From assembly GCA_002449915.1 (NCBI GenBank), contig DJXY01000057.1, positions 1-5,917 of the forward strand: a stretch of 5,917 nucleotides of DNA. Reading direction: 5' to 3'. Origin of the DNA: Oribacterium sp. UBA6992 (GTDB lineage: Bacteria; Bacillota; Clostridia; Lachnospirales; Lachnospiraceae). Position numbers and translations under genes: made by a program. Shown here piece by piece: positions 1 to 5,872 of the stretch (within the stretch, counting starts at the first letter, position 1; every line of letters begins with the position of its first letter). The notes beneath the pieces were generated by a model that had not been told where the DNA came from, did not search any database, and saw only the letters and a program-made list of their open reading frames with translations.

Positions 1-26
1 CGTTATGACCACTTCGATATCTCTGC
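1..26 (-). tRNA. 5' end of a tRNA gene, probably tRNA-Ser (partial, cut by left edge)
   Basis: On the minus strand the last 26 nt of the window fit the 5' part of a class II tRNA. There is a seven-base acceptor strand GCAGAGA, then T8 and A9, a three-base D-stem TCG, a D-loop AAGTGGTCATAA with the invariant A14 and GG (G18-G19), and CG beginning the matching D-stem 3' strand. The short three-pair D-stem and the CGAAGTGGTCATAACG block resemble serine tRNAs of Clostridia as I recall them. The anticodon, variable arm and acceptor 3' strand lie outside the window, so the isotype is an inference. A near-consensus promoter about 40 nt upstream supports a stable RNA gene. The gene follows ispD on the same strand. 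Confidence 0.7.
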
Positions 27-68
27 AGTTTTTAAGTCGTTCTGTGCTTTCCGCTGAGCGACTTCATA

Positions 69-119
69 ATAATACTCAATACGTCCCATCTTGTCAACTG
101 CTTTTAGAGTAATATTTTT
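69..119 (-). promoter_or_regulatory. Strong sigma-A-type promoter with UP-like tract driving the tRNA
   Basis: On the minus strand a perfect -35 TTGACA (97-92) is followed by exactly 17 nt and a -10 of TATTAT (74-69, five of six consensus bases). The 22 nt just upstream (about 119-99) are A/T-rich and line up well with the UP-element pattern, with an AAAAATATT block and a TAAAA block. Transcription would start near position 62, giving a leader of about 36 nt before the predicted mature tRNA end at 26. This architecture is typical of stable RNA genes. It starts directly at the ispD stop codon, leaving no room for an independent ispD terminator. Confidence 0.75.
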
Positions 120-865
120 CAATTAAGATACAGCTCCGCGATTGCAATATCCTCCGGGGTTGTCACCTTGATATTCTGATAGCTGCCTTCGATGATTTTG
201 ACCCGTGCATTGCTAAACGTTTCCACTACCATAGCGTCATCCGTGATCACGCTGGTATCGTTTCCTTCTGCTTTTGCTTTCATTAGCTTCTGATAGGCAT
301 GATATACCAGTGTAAAGTCAAAGCTCTGCGGTGTCTGCATAAGCCACAGCTGTTTACGATCCGGTGTATCCATTACAAAATGTTCTCGATCCAGAAGCTT
401 GATTGTATCCTTTACAGGCATGCCGACAACAGCGGCTCTATAAGCATAGGCTGCAGTGATAGAATCCGTGATGATTTTATCCGTAATCATAGGTCGTGCC
501 GAGTCATGGATCAGGACAATACTCTCGTCCTCTGCAGCATCAGGGTCTTTCATTATATGTCTGTGAATGGCAGAAAGCCCCTGGTAAACAGAATCATAAC
601 GCTCTTTGCCACCTTCGGTCAGATCATATGGAGTCTTGGTGTTAGGGCAGGCCGCGACGATTGCTTCCTTGACCGTTGCAAAGCTTTCTTTTACCGTGAC
701 AATAACCACAGCATCCACCATAGGGTGCTGTAAAAATTTTCTGGTACTGTATAGATACAGTGGCAGTCCCCGAAGCTTCATAAACTGCTTCCGGGTTTCT
801 GAGTGCATCCGGCTGCCCTTTCCAGCGGCAAGTACAATGGCATAAACCTTTTTACTGTTATACAT
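119..865 (-). CDS. ispD: 2-C-methyl-D-erythritol 4-phosphate cytidylyltransferase
   Basis: A cytosolic enzyme of the MEP isoprenoid pathway that joins MEP and CTP to give CDP-methylerythritol and pyrophosphate. The 248-residue protein is close to the usual family length (about 225-240). The nucleotide-binding loop LAAGKGSRM is at 12-20, followed by RKQF with Lys26. GGKERYDSV (85-93) and IHDSARP (119-125) form the CTP/metal region; the third residue of HDxARP is Ser here where Ala or Gly is usual. VKDTIK (151-156), DRKQLWLMQTPQ (169-180, Arg170), TDDA (208-211) and NIKVTTPED (231-239, Lys233) complete the family pattern, and all catalytic positions I know are kept. The ATG at 865 is the only start that fits the domain, yet no SD precedes it. 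A 122-nt spacer separates it from tsaD, so it may have its own weak promoter or be read through from the operon. The partner ispF is not nearby. Confidence 0.96.
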   Translation of the reverse strand: MYNSKKVYAIVLAAGKGSRMHSETRKQFMKLRGLPLYLYSTRKFLQHPMVDAVVIVTVKESFATVKEAIVAACPNTKTPYDLTEGGKERYDSVYQGLSAIHRHIMKDPDAAEDESIVLIHDSARPMITDKIITDSITAAYAYRAAVVGMPVKDTIKLLDREHFVMDTPDRKQLWLMQTPQSFDFTLVYHAYQKLMKAKAEGNDTSVITDDAMVVETFSNARVKIIEGSYQNIKVTTPEDIAIAELYLN

Positions 866-887
866 AATTTTTACTATTATTATACAT
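845..887 (-). repeat. Imperfect tandem duplication spanning the ispD start codon
   Basis: On the minus strand two adjacent copies of about 21-22 nt (887-866 and 865-845) each open with ATGTATAA and continue with AGTAAAAA. They differ by a small insertion and a few substitutions. The second copy carries the ispD ATG. The first copy is out of frame (offset 22 nt) and encodes a short peptide of 9 codons from 887 (10 from the ATG at 890), whose TAA overlaps ispD codons 2-3. The first copy also contains a perfect TATAAT (884-879) that could act as a -10, but no good -35 sits at 16-18 nt. A TTGATC lies 21 nt upstream, which is too far. It could equally be chance in an AT-rich spacer. Confidence 0.5.
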
Positions 888-987
888 CATGCTGCTTTTG
901 CTGATGATCAAAATTTATCTGCTGAATCGTTTCCTTAACGTTCCCTGATGCTTTCTGAATGTTTTTTCCGATGCTTTTCCTGATTTT

Positions 988-2007
988 TTACCGCTCTCCA
1001 AGCTTTAAATTTGGCTTTGCATTTAAATCCAGTCCGTCACGTTTTCCCTTTATAAATTCATAGTACCCTGCAGTTCCGATCATAGCAGCATTATCTGTAC
1101 AGAGGATCGGGCTCGGGCGGTAAAAACGGATGTGATTTTTAAGACACTCCTCCTCCATTCTTGCCCGTATATGGGAGTTTGAGGCAACTCCGCCTGCAAT
1201 CGCAAGCTTTGTGAAACCACGCTCCTGACACAGGCGGATCGACCTTGACACGAGCGAATCTGTCACAGACTCCTGGAAGGAGGCGCAGAGATCCGGTACA
1301 TTGATGGGCTCCTCCTTCATATGCGCACTGTTGATGTAATTTAGTACAGCAGATTTGATACCGGAAAACGAAAAGTCATACGGACTTCCGGCAACTTCAC
1401 CCCGCGGGAAACGGATCGCCTTGGGATCTCCTGATTTCGCAGCCTGGTCAATTTTAGGACCTCCCGGATACCCGAGACCGACGGCACGTGCCACCTTGTC
1501 AAAGGCTTCACCTGCAGCGTCATCTCTGGATCTTCCGACAATTTCAAATTCACCATAGTCCTTAACCACGACAAGATGTGTATGACCACCGGATACTATG
1601 AGACAGGCAAACGGCGGTTCAAGGTCTTTGTTTTCAATATAGTTTGCGGAAACATGTCCCTCAATGTGATGCACACCTATCAGAGGCTTGTTGAGCGCCC
1701 ATGCGAGCGCCTTTGCCTCCGCCACGCCAACAAGCAGCGCACCTACCAGCCCAGGGCCATAGGTGACGGCAATGGCATCGATGTCATGAAATGTGCAGTC
1801 TGCCTCCGTGAGTGCAGTCTTAATTACCTCATCAATTTTTTCGAGGTGCTTACGGGAAGCAATCTCCGGCACCACTCCGCCATATTCCGTGTGAATCGCG
1901 ATCTGAGAGGATATAACATTAGAAAGAACCTCCCTGCCATTGCGTACCACGGCAGCGGCAGTTTCATCACAGCTTGATTCAATTCCGAGAATGCTAATAT
2001 CTGACAT
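988..2007 (-). CDS. tsaD: tRNA N6-adenosine threonylcarbamoyltransferase, catalytic subunit TsaD
   Basis: Transfers the threonylcarbamoyl group from its AMP ester onto A37 of ANN-reading tRNAs, acting with TsaB and TsaE in the cytosol. The product is 339 residues, normal for the Kae1/Qri7/TsaD family. The ASKHA fold opens with [14 protein letters not shown] (7-20). The metal-binding HHIEGH (113-118) supplies His114 and His118, and Asp305 in CTDNAAM (303-309) is the third ligand. VSGGHTHLV (138-146), [13 protein letters not shown] (162-174), [10 protein letters not shown] (212-221) and AGGVASNS (271-278) are all intact, so the enzyme should be active. I chose the ATG at 2007, 7 nt after the RNase Z-like stop and 10 nt from a GAGGAG, over an in-frame TTG at 2028 that adds seven residues overlapping the upstream gene. 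It is the last gene of the tight operon. Confidence 0.98.
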   Translation of the reverse strand: MSDISILGIESSCDETAAAVVRNGREVLSNVISSQIAIHTEYGGVVPEIASRKHLEKIDEVIKTALTEADCTFHDIDAIAVTYGPGLVGALLVGVAEAKALAWALNKPLIGVHHIEGHVSANYIENKDLEPPFACLIVSGGHTHLVVVKDYGEFEIVGRSRDDAAGEAFDKVARAVGLGYPGGPKIDQAAKSGDPKAIRFPRGEVAGSPYDFSFSGIKSAVLNYINSAHMKEEPINVPDLCASFQESVTDSLVSRSIRLCQERGFTKLAIAGGVASNSHIRARMEEECLKNHIRFYRPSPILCTDNAAMIGTAGYYEFIKGKRDGLDLNAKPNLKLGER

Positions 2008-2014
2008 TGCCTGC

Positions 2015-2926
2015 TCACTCCTCATCAAAATTTAAGTCCTTGGACCATCCGTCCCGCGCAAATTTAAGCCGCGGATAAATTTTCTGGATCTCGTCTTTGT
2101 AGATTTCCGGCTTCATTTCCGACGGGGAATAATGTGTCAGCCACATTTCCCGCGCCTGGGATTTTACACCAAGCTCCGCTGCTTCATACATCATCATGTG
2201 ACGGTATTTCCTGGCATTTTCCAGCTTGTCCCGGTCTCCGTACATGCCTTCGCAGATAAAAAGATCCGCATCCTTAGCCATGTCGGAAATAACAGGTAAG
2301 GGACGGGTATCTGTGCAGTATACAACCGAGAGACCCCGCCGCGGTGCGCCCATCACCATATCCGGAGTATAGCATACTCCATCCTCTGTTACCGTTTCTC
2401 CATGCTGGAGACGGTTCCAGAAGCGTAAAGGAATATTCTGCTCCTTCGCCTTTACTGCATCAAACTTTCCAAGCCGTTTAACAGAGACACGGTAGCCGTA
2501 GCAGGTCACCTTGTGGTTTACTTTAAAGGCATCAATGGTATATATGCCAAATGTGATCGTTTCCATGGGCTCACTCAGCTCATGGTAAATGATCTCAAAG
2601 GGGAGCTCCGGTGCAATCATCCGGAGACCATCCACCACTCTGCGGAGTCCCTTCGGTCCCACAATCGTGAGCGGTTCCGTACGATCCGAGTTTCCCATGG
2701 ATAACAGCATCCCAGGCAGTCCCGAGATATGATCCGCGTGATAATGTGTAAAAAGGATAAGATCAATCGGATTTGGAGACCAGCCCTTTTCCTTTAAGGC
2801 AATCTGGGTACCCTCTCCGCAGTCGATCAGTATATTGCTTCCACCGCATCTCAGTATAAGGCTGGTAAGCCAACGGTTGGGAAGCGGCATCATACCACCG
2901 GTTCCCAGTAAACAAATATCAAGCAT
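2015..2926 (-). CDS. RNase Z-type metallo-beta-lactamase-fold hydrolase with divergent signature loops
   Basis: Belongs to the RNase Z/ElaC family, whose classical members cut tRNA precursors 3' of the discriminator base. The 303-residue length matches bacterial RNase Z (about 305). The dinuclear metal ligands are all visible: His61, His63, Asp65 and His66 in THYHADH (60-66), His138, Asp206 in CTDTRP (204-209) and His265 in LTHYS (263-267). The flexible-arm region is present (about 154-198, ending before GLSVVY and including HGETVTEDG), but its usual Gly-Pro motif is replaced by IPLRFW (165-170). The HEAT motif is CEGM (225-228). The HST motif is HMM (243-245), with the catalytic His243 kept exactly 22 residues before His265 as in Bacillus RNase Z. 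Metal-dependent hydrolysis is likely; tRNA specificity is less certain, so I leave the symbol empty (rnz would be the usual label). It starts at the ATG at 2926, 6 nt after the rimI stop, with GGAAAG 10 nt upstream. Confidence 0.85.
   Translation of the reverse strand: MLDICLLGTGGMMPLPNRWLTSLILRCGGSNILIDCGEGTQIALKEKGWSPNPIDLILFTHYHADHISGLPGMLLSMGNSDRTEPLTIVGPKGLRRVVDGLRMIAPELPFEIIYHELSEPMETITFGIYTIDAFKVNHKVTCYGYRVSVKRLGKFDAVKAKEQNIPLRFWNRLQHGETVTEDGVCYTPDMVMGAPRRGLSVVYCTDTRPLPVISDMAKDADLFICEGMYGDRDKLENARKYRHMMMYEAAELGVKSQAREMWLTHYSPSEMKPEIYKDEIQKIYPRLKFARDGWSKDLNFDEE
2018..2023 (-). promoter_or_regulatory. Ribosome binding site deciding the tsaD start
   Basis: GAGGAG on the minus strand lies inside the last two codons of the upstream gene, immediately before its TGA, and ends 10 nt from the ATG at 2007. 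The alternative TTG at 2028 starts before this site and has no SD of its own. The arrangement suggests translational coupling between the two genes. Confidence 0.75.
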
Positions 2927-2932
2927 AGTATT

Positions 2933-3382
2933 TTATCTTTCCAGGAGCATAATGATTGCATCCTCAATCGGGTCACTATAATAAGCTTTTCTGACATACG
3001 CATCTGTAAAACCTTTTTTGCGGTACAGTGCTTTTGCAGGCTCGTTGCATTCGCGGACTTCAAGCCAGATTTTGCCGGCACCTTGTCCGGCTACAATGTC
3101 AAGCATCTGGTCCATCAGCGCATCTCCGTAGCCCTTTCTCCGGTATGGAGAGGATACGCAGATGTTGAGGATTTCCGCCTCCGGTCCGAGAAGCCGTAAG
3201 ACGCAGTAAGCGGCAAGCTGGTTTCCATCGTGGATGACCATCGGCGCATCATACTTTGATGCAATGGCAGACTCAAAATCCCGTACAGACCACGCCATGC
3301 CTCCAAAGACACTGCGCTCCAGATTTAAAACTTCAGGGAGATCGCTCTCCTGCATGTCTTCAATCAACCACTTCATTTTCAT
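2933..3382 (-). CDS. rimI: GNAT-family N-alpha-acetyltransferase RimI
   Basis: Predicted to acetylate protein N-termini, classically ribosomal protein bS18, using acetyl-CoA. The 149-residue form opens MKMKWLIEDMQESDLPEV, as RimI proteins do. It carries beta-strand 4 ILNICVSSPY (71-80), the acetyl-CoA pyrophosphate loop RRKGYG (81-86), LEVRECNEPAKALYRKKGF (107-125) with the likely catalytic Glu108 and Tyr120, and the terminal DAIIMLL strand. The reading frame is open back to a GTG at 3439 (168 residues), but the added residues fall outside the domain. The ATG at 3382 or the one at 3376 fits better. Both have only a weak GGAACGGG-like SD, so the exact start is uncertain by two codons. It overlaps the end of tsaB by 23 nt. 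RimI beside tsaB is a common Firmicutes arrangement, and the true substrate range is unknown. Confidence 0.93.
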   Translation of the reverse strand: MKMKWLIEDMQESDLPEVLNLERSVFGGMAWSVRDFESAIASKYDAPMVIHDGNQLAAYCVLRLLGPEAEILNICVSSPYRRKGYGDALMDQMLDIVAGQGAGKIWLEVRECNEPAKALYRKKGFTDAYVRKAYYSDPIEDAIIMLLER

Positions 3383-4172
3383 ATCCCGTTCCGGAACCGA
3401 TAACATAATTCTGTGCCTGGAGCTTATCCTTGGTAACACCCGCCTGCGCAGCTGTATCTGTATCCTTTACCATATCAAACTGCTTAAGCCCCTGCGCCTC
3501 CCGTTCTCTTTCCGCCTGAGGCTTCCGGATATAGCTAAGCTCAAAAAACATGCCGGGTTTTGAAAGTCCAGCCGCCATCCTTTCTGCACCAAGCTCTGCA
3601 ATGGAGGACGCCCGCTGCAGATAATTTACAGCAGAAGCAAAGGCATAACTGCCTGTCATGTGTTCCTCAATATATTTCCGGTAAACCGGAACCGCATCCC
3701 CCAGAAACAGGTGTCTGCCACCCTCCCGGTTCAGCCTGTCAATAAGCTCCTCTATGCTGACGGCTTCCTCTGTGCCGATGAGTTTTCCTCGCTTAAATGC
3801 AGCCGTATATACCTGATGCCTCCGCGCGTCCATGATCGGATGCACGAGACATTCGCACTCGGATACGTTATGTGCGAGACCCTCCAGCGTGCTGACCTCT
3901 GCCATCGGAATGTCATACGCAAGCGCGATTCCCTTGCCGGTGGCGGCTCCGATCCTTAAGCCCGTAAAGGATCCCGGACCGGCGCTTACAGCGATCAGTG
4001 CAAGATCTTCCGCACGTTTTCCGGTACGCGAAAAAATCTCAGCCACCATTGGGAGTAGTGTCTGAGAATGTGTAAGACCTATATTGACAGAATACTCTGC
4101 AAGTACAGTTCCGTCCTCCCAGAGTGCAGTTGAAGCGGTTTTGCCAGATGATTCGATTCCTAGTACCAGCAT
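3360..4172 (-). CDS. tsaB: tRNA threonylcarbamoyladenosine biosynthesis protein TsaB, with extended C-terminal tail
   Basis: The non-catalytic ASKHA partner of TsaD; TsaB-TsaD heterodimers recruit TsaE to make t6A in tRNA. The N-terminal half is canonical: LGIESSGKTASTAL (4-17), HSQTLLP (35-41), and the family signature SAGPGSFTGLRIGAATGKG (63-81), followed by MDARRHQVYTA (114-124). The usual C-terminal block YIRKPQAERERE (214-225) ends where most TsaB proteins stop (about 225-240). This one continues about 45 more residues (226-270), which are polar, Gln/Thr/Lys/Asp-rich and without hydrophobic core, so probably disordered. The last codons overlap rimI by 23 nt. The ATG at 4172 has an AAGGG (4185-4181) 8 nt upstream that begins at the last base of the tsaE stop, and is 12 nt after tsaE, which suggests coupled translation. 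Confidence 0.97.
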   Translation of the reverse strand: MLVLGIESSGKTASTALWEDGTVLAEYSVNIGLTHSQTLLPMVAEIFSRTGKRAEDLALIAVSAGPGSFTGLRIGAATGKGIALAYDIPMAEVSTLEGLAHNVSECECLVHPIMDARRHQVYTAAFKRGKLIGTEEAVSIEELIDRLNREGGRHLFLGDAVPVYRKYIEEHMTGSYAFASAVNYLQRASSIAELGAERMAAGLSKPGMFFELSYIRKPQAEREREAQGLKQFDMVKDTDTAAQAGVTKDKLQAQNYVIGSGTGYENEVVD

Positions 4173-4184
4173 TTTTCTATCCCT

Positions 4185-4598
4185 TCAATACTCAATTTTA
4201 CGATAATCAAAACCCTTGCTGAGATCCTTGGAGATACGGATCCATTTTGCCTCCGCCGGAATCAGATCCAGGATCAGCTCCGGCCACTCGATGATGGTCA
4301 CACCCTGCCCGTAGAAATACTCCTCGTAGCCGATCTCCTCCATTTCCGATGGATCGCCGATACGATATACATCAAAATGATACAGCGGTAACCGTCCCTC
4401 GTATTCCTTAACGATTGTGAATGTCGGAGAGTTGACGTAATCCGTGATTCCGAGACCTTTGGCAAAGCCCTGGGTAAATACCGTTTTACCGACGCCAAGG
4501 TCGCCGTCGAGACAATAGATCTCGCCCGGTCTGGCCTCAGCGCCTAGTTTTTCTCCGAAAGCAAAGGTTTCATCCTGTGAATTGCTTTCAAATATCAT
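4185..4598 (-). CDS. tsaE: tRNA threonylcarbamoyladenosine biosynthesis ATPase TsaE
   Basis: P-loop ATPase that binds the TsaB-TsaD dimer and drives cycles of t6A synthesis; formerly YjeE/YdiB. The 137-residue protein has Walker A GDLGVGKT (32-39), the switch-like SPTFTIVKEY (57-66), HFDVYRI (74-80) with Asp76, and the Walker B-like IIEWPEL (102-108) with Glu104 and Trp106, all standard for the family. I take the ATG at 4598 as the start. It is 7 nt after the hom TGA and 11 nt from AAAGGA. A TTG at 4619 in the same frame would add seven residues but has only a GGAG placed too close. It sits directly ahead of tsaB with a 12-nt gap. Confidence 0.97.
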   Translation of the reverse strand: MIFESNSQDETFAFGEKLGAEARPGEIYCLDGDLGVGKTVFTQGFAKGLGITDYVNSPTFTIVKEYEGRLPLYHFDVYRIGDPSEMEEIGYEEYFYGQGVTIIEWPELILDLIPAEAKWIRISKDLSKGFDYRKIEY

Positions 4599-4605
4599 GG
4601 TCCTA

Positions 4606-5853
4606 TCAGTCCTTTCCAAGCTCCGCTCTCAGGAAATGGAACACTCTTCTGCCTGTTTTTTCCTCAAATTCCTTCATGTTTTCCTTGAAATCGGACTCAA
4701 ACATGACATCCGTCATAACGGCGAACTCGTCAGTTCTGCCATCCAGTACGATCGGATGGAATGCAGTTGTATCATTAAGGAAAAGATCCTTTACTTCATT
4801 TGCGACATCATCCGGTGTGCCCTCGATCCGGACGAGATAATTAAAGGCATTGCTGCCCATTGGCTCGATGTCGATCATTTTTTCTGACCATCCGATACCC
4901 TGGAACTCATGCTGGTGCCGTACCGCGGCGATCATATCGGAAACAACCGCGGATGCTGTCGGAAGCTTGCCTGCGCCCATACCATAAAGCATAGTGGTAC
5001 CGAGACAGTTGCCAACGATGCGTATGCCGTTAAATACGCCGTCCACCGGATACAGAGGATCATTTTTGGTGATCATAATCGGCGCAACATAGGCAAAATA
5101 CTTATCCTCTACCACCTGTACAGAGCCAAGCAGACGGATGTTCATGCCAAGGAATTTTGCATATTCCACATCGATAGCGGAAACATTGCGGATACCCTCT
5201 GTATAGATGTCCTCATGTCTGCAACGGTTTCCAGATGCCATAGAAAGCAGGATTGCTGTCTTGCGGGAAGTATCAAAGCCGTCAATATCCGCAGAAGGAT
5301 CCCGCTCCGCATAGCCGAGCTTCTGTGCTTCATGCAGCGTGTCCTCGAAGCTCGCACCGCTGTCACGCATTTTGGTGAGGATATAGTTTGTAGTTCCATT
5401 GAGGATACCGGTGATTTCTGTAAGCTTCTCACCTGCATAGTTATGGTAAATCGTCCGGATTACAGGGATGCCGCCGCCAACGGATGCCTCAAAAAAGAAA
5501 TTGCAGTTATGCTCCTTGGCAATCGAAATCAGCTTGCTGCCCATGGCATCTACCAGAGCCTTGTTGGAGGTTACGACATGCTTTCCCTTTTCAAGGCTTG
5601 CTTTAACAAATTCATATGCTGGATGAATACCTCCCATGGTCTCGACAACAAGACCGACCTCCGGATCCTCCGCAATGATATTAAAATCAAGAACCAGCTT
5701 GTCATGATCTTCGCCTGCAATCTCATTACGATCCAGAACATACTTAAGCTCGATCGGCTCGCCTACCTTACGCTGGATCTGATCCTGATTAATACGCAGT
5801 ACTTCTGCAACACCGGAACCAATGGTTCCATAACCCATGATTGCGACTTTCAT
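4606..5853 (-). CDS. hom: Homoserine dehydrogenase with atypical ACT-like C-terminus
   Basis: Reduces aspartate semialdehyde to homoserine with NAD(P)H, the branch step toward threonine and methionine. The 415 residues are normal for the single-function enzyme. The Rossmann start KVAIMGYGTIGSGVAEVL (2-19) binds the cofactor. ETMGGIHPA (71-79), GKHVVTSNKAL (90-100), SVGGGIPVI (124-132) and GILNGTTNYIL (149-159) are family blocks. LGYAERDPSADIDGFDTSRK (179-198) carries the proposed catalytic Lys198, and GMGAGKLPTASAVVSD (291-306) closes the substrate domain. Residues about 335-412 look like an ACT regulatory domain by position (NYLVRIEG, FAVMTDV, FHFLRAEL), but they lack the usual PGV and ISIESxxQ motifs. 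The ATG at 5853 follows AAGGAAGGA at 7 nt. It is the first complete gene of the operon with tsaE, tsaB, rimI and tsaD. Confidence 0.97.
   Translation of the reverse strand: MKVAIMGYGTIGSGVAEVLRINQDQIQRKVGEPIELKYVLDRNEIAGEDHDKLVLDFNIIAEDPEVGLVVETMGGIHPAYEFVKASLEKGKHVVTSNKALVDAMGSKLISIAKEHNCNFFFEASVGGGIPVIRTIYHNYAGEKLTEITGILNGTTNYILTKMRDSGASFEDTLHEAQKLGYAERDPSADIDGFDTSRKTAILLSMASGNRCRHEDIYTEGIRNVSAIDVEYAKFLGMNIRLLGSVQVVEDKYFAYVAPIMITKNDPLYPVDGVFNGIRIVGNCLGTTMLYGMGAGKLPTASAVVSDMIAAVRHQHEFQGIGWSEKMIDIEPMGSNAFNYLVRIEGTPDDVANEVKDLFLNDTTAFHPIVLDGRTDEFAVMTDVMFESDFKENMKEFEEKTGRRVFHFLRAELGKD
4610..4615 (-). promoter_or_regulatory. Ribosome binding site deciding the tsaE start
   Basis: AAAGGA on the minus strand is embedded in the last hom codons, 11 nt ahead of the ATG at 4598. 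A second AGG (4604-4602) is too close to that ATG to serve. The site favours the ATG over the TTG at 4619 and implies that tsaE is translated from the hom message. Confidence 0.6.
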
Positions 5854-5860
5854 AAATAAT

Positions 5861-5869
5861 TCCTTCCTT
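5861..5869 (-). promoter_or_regulatory. Ribosome binding site of hom
   Basis: AAGGAAGGA on the minus strand ends 7 nt before the ATG at 5853. It is the strongest SD match in the window and fixes the hom start. No promoter is recognisable in the 64 nt available, so hom is probably transcribed with the preceding gene or from a promoter beyond the right edge. Confidence 0.8.
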
Positions 5870-5872
5870 AAG

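Noticed and set aside
4..89. A 28-codon minus-strand frame after ispD (MGRIEYYYEVAQRKAQND...)
   Set aside because: Its ATG falls between the -35 and -10 of the tRNA promoter, so that transcript would not carry it. It has no SD and it runs into the tRNA gene.
883..907. Possible hairpin CATCA...TGATG upstream of ispD as a terminator or attenuator
   Set aside because: Only five base pairs with a twelve-base loop and no following T-run; too weak to be a terminator.
889..948. A 19-codon plus-strand frame rich in Leu and Ile (MLLLLMIKIYLLNRF...), resembling a small hydrophobic peptide
   Set aside because: There is no SD in front of its ATG and no convincing promoter, and the Leu run comes from CTG/TTG repeats complementary to the CAG/CAA-rich minus strand. 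Kept only as a remote possibility.
1355..1977. Plus-strand open frames within tsaD (1355-1558 and 1576-1977)
   Set aside because: Both are antisense to conserved TsaD motifs, with no SD and no recognisable product.
988..2028. TTG start at 2028 for tsaD, adding seven residues
   Set aside because: It precedes the GAGGAG and would start inside the upstream gene without its own SD; family N-termini begin at about the internal ATG.
4909..5859. A 316-codon open frame on the plus strand opposite hom
   Set aside because: It lies entirely antisense to the well-supported hom gene, its product has a Cys/His/Arg-rich shadow composition with no recognisable motif, and no SD precedes it.
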